From: Clostridia bacterium | GTDB taxonomy: Bacteria; Bacillota; Clostridia; Christensenellales; Borkfalkiaceae | DNA length: 49,709 nt | Assembly (NCBI GenBank): GCA_900767885.1 | Contig: CAAGAU010000037.1 | Location: 1 to 49,709, forward strand | Direction of reading: 5' to 3' | In this document: positions 16,504 through 23,986 of the stretch, in pieces | Layout: every line of letters starts with the position of its first letter | How positions within the stretch are numbered: the stretch's first letter is position 1 | Made by a program: the position numbers and the translations under genes | The notes under the pieces: generated by a model | The model's input: the letters and a program-made list of their open reading frames with translations, nothing else | Told to the model about the DNA's origin: nothing | Databases searched by the model: none

Positions 16504-16547
16504 AAAAAATACCGCTCGTTTCGTAAACGGAACGAGCGGTATTTTTT
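16504..16547 (-). terminator. Terminator of the ylmH transcript
   Basis: AATACCGCTCGTT and its complement form a long stem with a 10-nt loop directly after the ylmH stop codon. T-runs flank it on both sides; on the minus strand it separates ylmH from spoIIGA. Confidence 0.85.
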
Positions 16548-16550
16548 TAG

Positions 16551-17282
16551 TCAATATAAAATTTTTATATAAGTTTTTCCTTTGCGGCTCTGACCGCATT
16601 CTTCCGCCAGGGTAAATCGTCCGTGGCCGCGCGCGGTTACCGAATCGCCGTATTTTAACTTTTTGGACCCGTCCGCAAACTCTTTGCCGTTTACGAATAC
16701 TCTTCCCTGACGGAAGAGTTCGGACGCACCCTCTCTCGATAAATTATATACCGAGGAAATTACCGCGTCCGCGCGTTCGGACGCGACCGAAACGGTTTTT
16801 TCTTTTTTCTCGGCAGACGCGCCGTCGGGCAGTTTTTCGACTTCGAGCGTTTCTACGGTAACGCTCGCAACTTTTTTAAGTTCGCGCTTTAAATGCTCGC
16901 TAATCGTGCTATATACCGCCATATATGCGGTTTTATCCGCTATGAAAATATCGCCGACTTTGCTCCTTTCCACGCCGAGCGCGAGAGTTGCGCCGAGTAC
17001 GTCGCGATGAGTAAACGGCTTTGCGAATTTTTCGTTAAGCGGTTTTATATATAGTATTTTCACGGGAAACTCGGGCGGGTAGCAAAGTAAATTTTCGTCG
17101 CCGAAACACGCTATTTTCCGCTCGGTTTCTTCGCCTCCGCCGTAAAATTTTACGGGGAATCTGCCGGCCTCGTATAAAACTTCTTCCTGCTCGGCAAGCG
17201 AAAGAAAATCCGTATAAGTATAAACGTCGCGCGACTGACTTTTAAAAATCAAATCGCGCGCTCTGCTTTTAATTGCACTCAT
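16551..17282 (-). CDS. ylmH: YlmH-family S4-domain RNA-binding protein
   Basis: The 243-residue product has an N-terminal YlmH domain (FLSLAEQEEV, then HRDVLGATLALGVERSKVGDI, typical of the family) and a C-terminal S4 RNA-binding domain (about residues 165-225, with REGASELFRQGRVFVNGK). In Bacillus, YlmH is linked to cell-division genes and more recently to ribosome-associated quality control. Here it is not beside division genes but overlaps the upstream zinc-ribbon gene by one base (TAATG), so it is translationally coupled to it. Confidence 0.88.
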   Translation of the reverse strand: MSAIKSRARDLIFKSQSRDVYTYTDFLSLAEQEEVLYEAGRFPVKFYGGGEETERKIACFGDENLLCYPPEFPVKILYIKPLNEKFAKPFTHRDVLGATLALGVERSKVGDIFIADKTAYMAVYSTISEHLKRELKKVASVTVETLEVEKLPDGASAEKKEKTVSVASERADAVISSVYNLSREGASELFRQGRVFVNGKEFADGSKKLKYGDSVTARGHGRFTLAEECGQSRKGKTYIKILY

Positions 17283-18157
17283 TATTTATCATTGGGCTGA
17301 ATAGTTGCTCCGCAGTTTTTGCATTTGCCTTGCCCGTTCTCCATAATACTTCCGCAATACGCGCACCGCACGACTTTTTCGCCCTTAAAATCGGTTTTGG
17401 TAGCGCAATTTTCCGCTACTTCCTGTTTTTCTTTGGCATTTTTAACGGCTTTAAATACCGCAACGCCCAGAACCGCGAGCGTAGCCGCACCCAGAACCGC
17501 GCACACTACGGACAGTAAAAGTATTCGCTTTTTTATCTGAACGTATTCGCCGTCCGCCGAAAGGGGAATATCCTCGTACCCGAAATTTATCGAGTCGGTA
17601 ATAGTCGTTACGGGTATGACGTCCACCGCGAAAATAAGGGTCTGACCTATGCGGAAATTTTTAATTTCTTCCGCAGAGTAAACGCTGTAAGTATATCCCA
17701 TAAGTTGGTTGCCCGAGTAGTATTGCCCGTTATAATAATAGCCGCCGTATCCTACCATGGGTATACTGTATTCAAAGTAATACTTTTTGGCGTAGGAATT
17801 ATATTTTACGGCGGTAATTTTGCCCTCTTTTTGGTAGTCGGGGTTTTCCTTGGCGTACTCTATCATAGAGATATAGCGGTTGTGGTCGTAAACTATCGTG
17901 CCTAAATTGCCTTTATTCTCCCGAAGAGAGCAAAAAAACATAAAAAATGCGATTGCCATGATTAACGCCGCCGAAAGCAAACCGCGCACCGCGTTGCTTA
18001 CGCCGAGCGGTAGGTAATACCTTCTGCCGAAAAACCAAAAAACCATAGGGCGGCTGTAACGCGCGGAGTTTCCGCTTGACGAGCCGCCTCGCCGACTGCC
18101 TCCTCCTCCGCCGAAGTGGCTGCCGCCACCACCGCCTGCACCTCTTCCGCTTGGCAT
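17282..18157 (-). CDS. Membrane protein with Gly-rich N-terminus and C-terminal zinc ribbon
   Basis: I do not recognise a named family. The 291-residue product begins with a Gly/Ser/Arg-rich low-complexity tail (residues 1-30). It has one membrane segment at about 52-72, an extracytoplasmic region of about 120 residues rich in Tyr and Gly (with GYGGYYYNGQYY), a second membrane segment at about 225-248, and a cytoplasmic C-terminal zinc ribbon (CAYCGS, then CKNCGA). Similar two-pass DUF3592-like proteins with zinc ribbons occur in Firmicutes without known function. The last base of its stop is the first base of ylmH, and the PHP-like gene ends four bases upstream, so the three form one operon. 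Confidence 0.8.
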   Translation of the reverse strand: MPSGRGAGGGGGSHFGGGGGSRRGGSSSGNSARYSRPMVFWFFGRRYYLPLGVSNAVRGLLSAALIMAIAFFMFFCSLRENKGNLGTIVYDHNRYISMIEYAKENPDYQKEGKITAVKYNSYAKKYYFEYSIPMVGYGGYYYNGQYYSGNQLMGYTYSVYSAEEIKNFRIGQTLIFAVDVIPVTTITDSINFGYEDIPLSADGEYVQIKKRILLLSVVCAVLGAATLAVLGVAVFKAVKNAKEKQEVAENCATKTDFKGEKVVRCAYCGSIMENGQGKCKNCGATIQPNDK

Positions 18158-18161
18158 AAGT

Positions 18162-19310
18162 TTATCCCTCGCTAATTTTAGAAAATAACTTTATCCTCGC
18201 CTTTAAATCGGGCAAAGAATTTATGGTTTTTTCGCTGAACAGTCCGTCGCAACGCGACGTGTTTACCGAATACTGATGTCCGCATACCGCCAGGGAACAT
18301 TCCCTGTAAAGCGCGAAAGTTTCCTCGTCGGTCTGCGGCCGGGTTACCTTTTTTCTCGGTCGGTCCAGGACTTTGCGCGCGAGCGGAAGAATCCCCGCCG
18401 AAATAGCCTTATCGTAAAAATCGCGCAAGTCCGTCTGACGCTTGTCGGGTTCTATGCAAACGCACTTTACGCCGAGTTTTTTTGCCCGCGTTAAAAAGTC
18501 GGTTACGGGCGAGCCGTCGTATACGGCGGCGGGAATCGCGCCGAATTTTTTTGCCATAGAAACGAATTCCTGCGCAGGGGCGACTTTTTCGCGCATATCT
18601 TTAAACCCTAACCCCTCGCGCAGGACGGTGGCAAGGTCGGAAAGGTATAATGCGCTGGTTTTATCCGAAAGTTTTTCGCCGTCTTCCGCCGAAATGGTAA
18701 ACCCGAGATTTTCGGTTAAAAAAGTTTTTACCGATTCTTCGTCGGGGTAGGCGCGCGCGATTTTTTCGGCAAGAGCCTTATATAAATTTTCCGCGCTGTC
18801 GGCTTTGGCTTTTTTAAAAATTTTAAGGGTGGGCGGCAGGTATAACCTGAATTTTCCGCACTTCGCGTTTATGTTTTCGCGTAATACGTTTACGTATTTT
18901 GCTTTGAGCGCACGCGCCGCGGCAAGGCTTTTGTGCATTGCTTTTACTTCGCACAGCGGCACGCCCAGCGCGAGCAGGGTAAGCCGTCTGCCGTCGAAAT
19001 CGGTTTTAAGTCCCGTGCCTATAACGTAGTCTACGCCGAGCGTTCTGCATGCGGCGACAAATTCCTTTGCGCCTTTAAGCGAGGCGTAATCTATAAGTCC
19101 AGCGGCCAGATCTCCGCTTTTTGCGGATTTATAAGCCGCCATGCTCGGGGTGTAATCGAACCCCGAATAAACCGAGCGGTAATGCACGCTCAGGCAGGAA
19201 GAAGGTTTTTCTTCCTCGTCGTTTTTTTCTGCGGATAACGCCTTTACGGCGGCGGTTCGCTTACTTAAAAACGCGCTTTGTAAATCTTCTACGAGTTGTT
19301 CGCTTTGCAT
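18162..19310 (-). CDS. PHP-domain-like protein lacking the metal-binding histidines
   Basis: The 382-residue product aligns by eye with PHP phosphoesterases: a hydrophobic strand, YSGFDYTPSMAAYKSAKSG, LIDYASLKGAKEFVAACR, then YVIGTGLKTDFDGRRL. However the usual His-x-His is SVHYRS (only one His), and the usual Thr-Asp-His is Ile-Asp-Tyr. Most metal ligands are therefore missing and it is probably catalytically inactive or altered. The start at 19310 is preferred over 19385 because AAGG lies upstream on the minus strand and the extension is AT-rich, unconserved sequence. It heads the operon with the zinc-ribbon protein and ylmH. Confidence 0.65.
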   Translation of the reverse strand: MQSEQLVEDLQSAFLSKRTAAVKALSAEKNDEEEKPSSCLSVHYRSVYSGFDYTPSMAAYKSAKSGDLAAGLIDYASLKGAKEFVAACRTLGVDYVIGTGLKTDFDGRRLTLLALGVPLCEVKAMHKSLAAARALKAKYVNVLRENINAKCGKFRLYLPPTLKIFKKAKADSAENLYKALAEKIARAYPDEESVKTFLTENLGFTISAEDGEKLSDKTSALYLSDLATVLREGLGFKDMREKVAPAQEFVSMAKKFGAIPAAVYDGSPVTDFLTRAKKLGVKCVCIEPDKRQTDLRDFYDKAISAGILPLARKVLDRPRKKVTRPQTDEETFALYRECSLAVCGHQYSVNTSRCDGLFSEKTINSLPDLKARIKLFSKISEG

Positions 19311-19444
19311 AATATACCTTGCAAAAGTCGCAAAAAATGCGATATTTATATTACTAATAATAATGTTTATACGCTTTTTTGTCAACGAAATAAGCCGAAA
19401 ATAAAATAATTTTGATAAAATTACCGAAAATTTGTTTAAATGTA

Positions 19445-19473
19445 TTGAAAAAAGGAAAAAATTATGTTAGAAT
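19445..19473 (+). promoter_or_regulatory. Predicted sigma-A promoter of the HU gene
   Basis: TTGAAA (19445-19450), a 17-nt spacer and TAGAAT (19468-19473) lie about 157 nt before the coding region. This implies an unusually long leader. Confidence 0.65.
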
Positions 19474-19479
19474 AATCTC

Positions 19480-19629
19480 AGGGTTTTTATTCGTTGTCGG
19501 CGATTACCGTAAAACGTCCGGCGGGGCGGTAAAACGCACTGTGGCGACGGTTACGGACTGCAAAAAAACAGTCGGCGGCGAACGGAATACTTAAAGTCGG
19601 TTACCGACTAAAAATAACGGAGGAAAGTT
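19480..19629 (+). other. Structured 150-nt leader of the HU gene
   Basis: The gene-free stretch 19311-19629 holds the divergent upstream region of the PHP-like gene, the HU promoter and this leader. The leader contains a short hairpin GACTG-(7 nt)-CAGTC and the palindrome AGTCGGT-T-ACCGACT at 19595-19609. The latter ends 20 nt before the start codon and just before the ribosome binding site CGGAGGAAAG. No known riboswitch was recognised. Confidence 0.4.
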
Positions 19630-19905
19630 ATGAACAAAAGTGAATTTATCAGGGCTTATGCCGACAACCTCGGCATTACCATCAAGGATGCGGAAGTCAA
19701 CTTCAACGCGTTTGTAGATACTCTTACCGAATGCCTCGGCAAAGGCGAGTACGTGCATATCTCGGGTTTTGCGACTTTCGATTTAAAGGAAAAGAACGCT
19801 CGTGACGGCGTCAATCCCCTTACGGGCGAAAAAGTCAGCATCGAGGCTTGCAAAGCGCCGGTAGTAAAGTTCAGCAAGGCGTACAAAGCGCGTTTTAACG
19901 ACTGA
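19630..19905 (+). CDS. hup: HU-family DNA-binding protein
   Basis: The 91-residue product is the normal length of HU. It starts MNKSEFIRAYADNLGI, has the helical dimerisation half and a beta arm with GFATFDLKEKNARDGVNPLTGE, and ends with the conserved VKFSKAYKAR. The arm proline usually present in the RxGxNPxT motif is seen as GVNPLTG. HU bends and compacts DNA. The gene is monocistronic, has a long leader and a very strong terminator, and uses frequent codons, consistent with high expression. Confidence 0.95.
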   Translation: MNKSEFIRAYADNLGITIKDAEVNFNAFVDTLTECLGKGEYVHISGFATFDLKEKNARDGVNPLTGEKVSIEACKAPVVKFSKAYKARFND

Positions 19906-19912
19906 AAAAGCA

Positions 19913-19953
19913 GCCGCCCTTTCGGGGAACTCCCCGAAAGGGCGGCTTTTTTT
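19913..19953. terminator. Strong terminator after the HU gene
   Basis: GCCGCCCTTTCGGGG, an AACT loop and its exact complement form a 15-bp stem followed by seven T. The T-run overlaps the stop codon region of the converging Cys-rich gene. Confidence 0.92.
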
Positions 19954-20269
19954 AAAGCAGTAACAATAAAAGCAGGTACAGACAACAACAGTCGTTACCC
20001 CTGCCGCACGGACGAGGCGGGCGCGGAGGCTCGGGGCGACCGCAACCGCAGCCGTGCGGCAAACCGTTGCAACGGTACAAACCGCTTATTTGCGGAAAGT
20101 CCGCCGTTTCACAGTAGGGAAAGTAAAAATTTCCGCTTTCCGGCGTGCATAAAGGCGCGCGATCGGGGTAAGCGTTTAATCCGACCGTTTCGCCTGCTTG
20201 ACCTATTCTGCCGTTGATTTCGCCGTTTCCGGCAAAGTATTGAGTTCTGAGAGCGTAACAATTACACAT
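19952..20269 (-). CDS. Small Cys-rich protein with Pro/Arg stretch and poly-Leu tail
   Basis: I do not recognise the family. The 105-residue product starts MCNCYALRTQYFAGNGEI and has about nine cysteines. A low-complexity segment GCGCGRPEPPRPPRPCGRG is followed by CCC and ends in seven consecutive leucines at the very C-terminus. The leucines use CTG, CTT, TTA and TTG codons, so the run is not a simple DNA repeat and may be kept for the protein. An AAAGGA ribosome binding site lies about ten bases before the ATG on the minus strand. The composition is reminiscent of small spore-coat or surface proteins, which is inference only. Confidence 0.6.
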   Translation of the reverse strand: MCNCYALRTQYFAGNGEINGRIGQAGETVGLNAYPDRAPLCTPESGNFYFPYCETADFPQISGLYRCNGLPHGCGCGRPEPPRPPRPCGRGNDCCCLYLLLLLLL

Positions 20270-20318
20270 ATTTTTTTATTTCCTTTGTATTTTTCGCCGC
20301 ACGGCAGGTTGATAGCGT

Positions 20319-20406
20319 CGCCATATTGAACGCAAGCGGAATATACCGCTACAATTCCCTTACGTCATATTGAGCGTAAGCGGAATATACCGTTACAATT
20401 CCCTTA
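20319..20406. repeat. Tandem 44-bp units of the dispersed repeat arm
   Basis: Two 44-bp units begin at 20319 and 20363, each with CGTCATATTGAGCG-like sequence, AAGCGGAATATACCG and ACAATTCCCTTA. They run directly into the long-form copy at 20407. The first unit is the more diverged. Confidence 0.8.
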
Positions 20407-20629
20407 CGTCATATTGAGCGTAAGCGAAATATCCCACGACCAAAGTGAAGAGTATATGCCACGTCAGTTCTTCGGTGGGATTCTTCACTGCTGTTATTCG
20501 GCACTTAACGCTAACGCGTTAAAACTACCGTTTTCCGCATTTTTTATAAAAACGCAAGTGCCTTATGAATATCTTCGTTCGCAAACCCTTGCAAGCAAGT
20601 TTGCTCGCTCGACATTGACAGAATGACGT
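20407..20629. repeat. Dispersed palindromic repeat, complete long form (reference copy)
   Basis: The copy runs from CGTCATATTGAGCG to AGAATGACG. Up to GGGATTCTTCACT it equals the short form, but before the terminal AGAATGACG it carries a 130-bp insert (20490-20619). The insert has its own inverted repeat (GGCACTT at 20500 with AAGTGCC at 20556) and a second one (GCAAAC with GTTTGC around 20580-20603). Confidence 0.85.
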
Positions 20630-20642
20630 GTAAAGAAAAGTA

Positions 20643-20702
20643 CGTCATGTTGAGCGTAAGCGAAATATCCGCGACCAAAGTGAAAAATTCCGCGAGAATG
20701 AC
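20643..20702. repeat. Internally deleted copy of the dispersed repeat
   Basis: CGTCATGTTGAGCG and AAGCGAAATATCC are followed after a short spacer by GAGAATGAC, so both termini are present but the centre is mostly lost. With the preceding copies it fills the gene-free stretch 20270-20764. Confidence 0.65.
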
Positions 20703-20764
20703 TGCTGTGCGGCTAATAAATTATATGAAAATTGCGCGTAAAAAGTTAAAATTATAACCAGCCC

Positions 20765-20793
20765 TTGATTTTACGCGCTCGTTGTGGTAAAAT
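20765..20793 (+). promoter_or_regulatory. Predicted promoter of the flavodiiron gene
   Basis: TTGATT (20765-20770), a 17-nt spacer and TAAAAT (20788-20793) lie 16 nt before the start codon, with GGAGG in between at 20800-20804. The leader would be only about 10 nt. Confidence 0.6.
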
Positions 20794-20809
20794 TATTACG
20801 GAGGTTTTT

Positions 20810-21955
20810 ATGAACGAATTTTTAAAACTTATAGGCGTAACGGATACGCAGATAGATCTTTTTGAGGGACAGTACGTCGTTCCCGAGGGAATGAGATATA
20901 ATTCCTATATACTTACAGACGAAAAAATCGCGGTGTTCGATACCGTAGACGGGCATTTTACGGGCGAGTGGCTTAAAAATCTCGAAAAAGCGTTGAACGG
21001 TAAAACCCCCGATTATCTCGTTGTTTTGCACCTCGAACCCGACCATTCGGCAAGCATAACCGCGTTTATGCAAAAATATCCCGCCGCAACCATAGTTTCT
21101 TCGCAAAAGGCGTTTGCCATGATGAAAAATTACTACGGCGACGAGTACGAAAACAGAAGAATAGTTATAGCCGAAGGCTCGACTTTGCCGCTCGGCTCGC
21201 ACGAAATAACTTTCGTTGCCGCGCCCATGGTACATTGGCCCGAGGTTATGCTCGCTTACGAAACGACGGACAAACTTTTGTTTTCGGCGGACGCGTTCGG
21301 CAAATTCGGCGCGACGGACAGCACAGACGATTGGGCGTGCGAGGCGCGCAGATATTATTTCGGAATAGTCGGCAAATACGGCGTTCAGGTACAAAGTTTG
21401 CTTAAAAAGTTAGCCGATAAGCCGATTAACGCTATTTTGCCCCTGCACGGACCCGTGCTTGAAAACAACCTCGGCTACTATGTAAACCTTTACGATAAGT
21501 GGTCTAAATACGAGGCGGAAGACGAGGGCGTTACGATTGCTTACACCTCGGTTTACGGACACACGAAACAAGCGGCGGAAAAACTTGCGGAGGAACTTAA
21601 AACCCGCGGCGTAACGGTCGCTATGCACGACCTGGCGCGTTGCGATATGGCGGAGGCGGTAGAGGACGCGTTCCGTTATAACAAACTCGTGCTTGCCACC
21701 ACTACTTACAACGGCGACGTGTTCCCGTTTATGCGCACTTTTATAGACGCGCTTACCGAGCGGAATTATCAGAACAGGGCGATAGGTTTTATCGAAAACG
21801 GTTCGTGGGCGCCGATTGCCGCCAAAATAATGAGCGGTATGTTTGAAAAGAGCAAAAATATTACGTTTACGACCGCCGGCGTAAAAATCTTATCGGCGGT
21901 ATCGCCTTTAAATCTTGCCGAAATAGCCGCTCTTGCGGACGAGTTAAGCAAGTAA
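20810..21955 (+). CDS. A-type flavoprotein / flavodiiron protein
   Basis: The 381-residue product has the two-domain flavodiiron layout. The N-terminal metallo-beta-lactamase-like diiron domain has ligands in HLEPDHS, the His of MVHWPEVM, the Asp of FSADAFG and the His of LPLHGPVLE. The C-terminal flavodoxin domain begins TIAYTSVYGHTKQAAEKLAEEL. Such proteins reduce oxygen or nitric oxide to protect anaerobes. The ATG at 20810 is chosen for GGAGG 5 nt upstream and agreement with the family start; the earlier in-frame start falls in the promoter. It is monocistronic, with a hairpin terminator after it. Confidence 0.93.
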   Translation: MNEFLKLIGVTDTQIDLFEGQYVVPEGMRYNSYILTDEKIAVFDTVDGHFTGEWLKNLEKALNGKTPDYLVVLHLEPDHSASITAFMQKYPAATIVSSQKAFAMMKNYYGDEYENRRIVIAEGSTLPLGSHEITFVAAPMVHWPEVMLAYETTDKLLFSADAFGKFGATDSTDDWACEARRYYFGIVGKYGVQVQSLLKKLADKPINAILPLHGPVLENNLGYYVNLYDKWSKYEAEDEGVTIAYTSVYGHTKQAAEKLAEELKTRGVTVAMHDLARCDMAEAVEDAFRYNKLVLATTTYNGDVFPFMRTFIDALTERNYQNRAIGFIENGSWAPIAAKIMSGMFEKSKNITFTTAGVKILSAVSPLNLAEIAALADELSK

Positions 21956-21988
21956 AAGTCAATCGCTCGATTAAAAAGAGTTAAAGCA

Positions 21989-22023
21989 AGTCGCGTTTTT
22001 CCATGAAAAACGCGACTATTTTT
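21989..22023 (+). terminator. Terminator after the flavodiiron gene
   Basis: AGTCGCGTTTTT, a 5-nt loop and its complement form a 12-bp stem followed by ATTTTT. Confidence 0.85.
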
Positions 22024-22048
22024 ATACTCCGCGACATATAGATAAGGT

Positions 22049-23041
22049 ATGAAAATACCGTGGAGGGCGGCGCGTTTTTTTCTTCTCGCCGTTATTTTTA
22101 TTTTAACGCCGATTGCGGCGGAAAAGACCCGCGCGGAAAGCGTTTTTCCAGTAAAGACCGAGGAATACGAAAAGGTGCTTACCCTGTGGCATATTGATAC
22201 GTTCGAGGGCGGCACGGGCGCGAGGAGCGATTTTTTAAACTCGCGCGCGACGGAGTTCGGCGAAAAAGGCGTGCTTATAATGGTAATAAGCCATACGCCC
22301 GAAAGCGCGGAAACCGCGTTTTCTACCGGCGCGACCCCCGCTATGATCTCGTTCGGTACGGGACTCGATTTTATCGCGCCGCACGTTAAAAGCCTGCCGA
22401 ATAAAAAAATTCCGCCCGCCGGAATAAACGGAAAAACTTACGCTTACCCCTGGTGTAAAGGCGGTTATTTTTTACTGCGCAAAAGCGGCGATAACCGACC
22501 TATAAAAAGACTGATAGTTTCCGACGGCAAACGCAATCTCGCGCTCGGGGCGGCGTATTTTTTGAATGAAAACTACGAAGAGATTATTTTAAAAGAACCG
22601 CCCGAAGCCTGCGCCGATTTAATTTCGGCAGGCGACGGAACCGCGCTTATCGGCACTCAACGCGATATAAAGCGGCTTATAGCGCGCGGGCTTAATTATA
22701 CCGCGACCCCTCTCGAAGAGTACAACGACCTGTATCAGTATATAGCCGTTACCGCAAACGACGAGGCGGCTTGCGCCGTCGCGAGAAAATTTATCGACTA
22801 CCTGCTTACCGAAAAATCGCAGAAAAAACTTTCGGCTTACGGTATGATGCCGATAATTAACGGCGTTCCCGTTTGCGAAAGTCTTACGTGCTATAACGCC
22901 GCCAAAACGACCGCGAGCGTGTCGGCGTTCACTTCGCAAAACTCGCTCGACAACCTCAAAAGCGCGCTTTTTGAAAGCGTAAAATCGCGAAAAAAATGCC
23001 AATCGTTTGAAAATGCGTTAAAACGCCCCCCAAACGCTTGA
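22049..23041 (+). CDS. Exported extracellular solute-binding-like protein
   Basis: The 330-residue product has a signal peptide (RAARFFLLAVIFILTPIAA, residues 6-24). No lipobox cysteine follows, so it would be secreted or poorly anchored. The mature part resembles family 1 sugar-type binding proteins: VLTLWHIDTFEGG near residue 45, TPAMISFGTGLDF, and a C-terminal ARKFIDYLLTEKSQKKL helix typical of this class. No ABC permease gene is adjacent, so it may be an orphan or have a sensory role. AAGG lies only 1-2 nt from the ATG, an unusually tight spacing, so translation may be weak. Confidence 0.75.
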   Translation: MKIPWRAARFFLLAVIFILTPIAAEKTRAESVFPVKTEEYEKVLTLWHIDTFEGGTGARSDFLNSRATEFGEKGVLIMVISHTPESAETAFSTGATPAMISFGTGLDFIAPHVKSLPNKKIPPAGINGKTYAYPWCKGGYFLLRKSGDNRPIKRLIVSDGKRNLALGAAYFLNENYEEIILKEPPEACADLISAGDGTALIGTQRDIKRLIARGLNYTATPLEEYNDLYQYIAVTANDEAACAVARKFIDYLLTEKSQKKLSAYGMMPIINGVPVCESLTCYNAAKTTASVSAFTSQNSLDNLKSALFESVKSRKKCQSFENALKRPPNA

Positions 23042-23066
23042 AAATTAAAATAAATTATTGTAAAAT
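23038..23066 (+). promoter_or_regulatory. Predicted promoter of the murB operon
   Basis: TTGAAA (23038-23043, overlapping the previous stop codon), a 17-nt spacer and TAAAAT (23061-23066) lie 14 nt before murB, with AGGAGAG downstream of the -10. Confidence 0.65.
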
Positions 23067-23080
23067 AGGAGAGAACGAAG

Positions 23081-23986
23081 ATGTCTTACAAAGAAAGACT
23101 CGTTTCTATCGCTAAGCTATGCGGCGCGGACTACGAAGAGGACTGCGATTTGTCCGCTTTATGCTCTTATCGCACGGGCGGCAGAGCCGATTGCAGGATT
23201 TCGCCGACAAGCGAAAAGCAGTTAAAAACCGTAGTAGAGGAACTGAAAGCGGCGGATTTGCCGTTTTTTTATCTCGGTTGCGGCTCTAACGTGCTTGCCT
23301 CGGACGAAGGTTATCGCGGCGCGGTGATATGCACCGATAAACTCAAAGGGTTAAGCGTGAGCGGCAAAATCATCACGGCTTACGCGGGCGAAAAAGTTGC
23401 GGATTTGGTAAAGTTCGCGCTTATGTGCAGCCTGGGCGGCGCGGAATTTTTAAACGGAATCCCCGCAAGCGTGGGCGGAGTGGTCGCTATGAACGCGGGT
23501 TGCTACGGCAAGAGCGTGGCGGATATATGTTCCTACGCGGTTTCGGTAAGCGGAGTGTACGCCGCAAAAGATTGCGGATTTGCCTATCGCGAAAGTCGGT
23601 TTAAAAAGACGAACGACGGCGTTATAAAAGCCGCGTTTCACCTTGAAAACGCCGAGTACGATCAATCCGAAGCCAAAGCCGAATATTATCGCAACTTGCG
23701 CAAAAACAAGCAGCCCAAGGGCAGGTCGTGCGGCAGTACGTTTAAAAACGACGGTTACTACGCGGGCAAGGTGATAGAAAGTTGCAATCTTAAAGGCGTA
23801 AGGATAGGCTCGGCGCGCGTCAGCGAAAAACACGCCAACTTTATTCTTGCCGACCCAAAAGCAAAAAGCGCGGATATTTATTCGCTCATAAATCTTATTA
23901 AAAAGACCGTTAAAGATAAAACGGGCATAGAACTCGAAGAAGAAATCGAGTTTCTGGGAAGTTTTTCTGATGAAAATAAATTTTGA
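23081..23986 (+). CDS. murB: UDP-N-acetylenolpyruvoylglucosamine reductase
   Basis: MurB reduces UDP-GlcNAc-enolpyruvate to UDP-MurNAc with NADPH, an early cytoplasmic step of peptidoglycan synthesis. The 301-residue product has the FAD-binding motifs SYRTGGRAD and LGCGSNVLASDEGY, then FLNGIPASVGGVVAMNAGCYG. The proton-donor Ser is in CGSTFKN, and a C-terminal Glu lies in ELEEEIEFLG. It heads murB-PHP-whiA-trpS, overlapping the PHP gene by 17 bp. The murB neighbourhood with whiA is common in Firmicutes. Confidence 0.95.
   Translation: MSYKERLVSIAKLCGADYEEDCDLSALCSYRTGGRADCRISPTSEKQLKTVVEELKAADLPFFYLGCGSNVLASDEGYRGAVICTDKLKGLSVSGKIITAYAGEKVADLVKFALMCSLGGAEFLNGIPASVGGVVAMNAGCYGKSVADICSYAVSVSGVYAAKDCGFAYRESRFKKTNDGVIKAAFHLENAEYDQSEAKAEYYRNLRKNKQPKGRSCGSTFKNDGYYAGKVIESCNLKGVRIGSARVSEKHANFILADPKAKSADIYSLINLIKKTVKDKTGIELEEEIEFLGSFSDENKF

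Noticed and set aside
19412..19594. 60-residue ORF upstream of the HU gene
   Set aside because: It overlaps the predicted promoter and leader, has no ribosome binding site and no credible composition.
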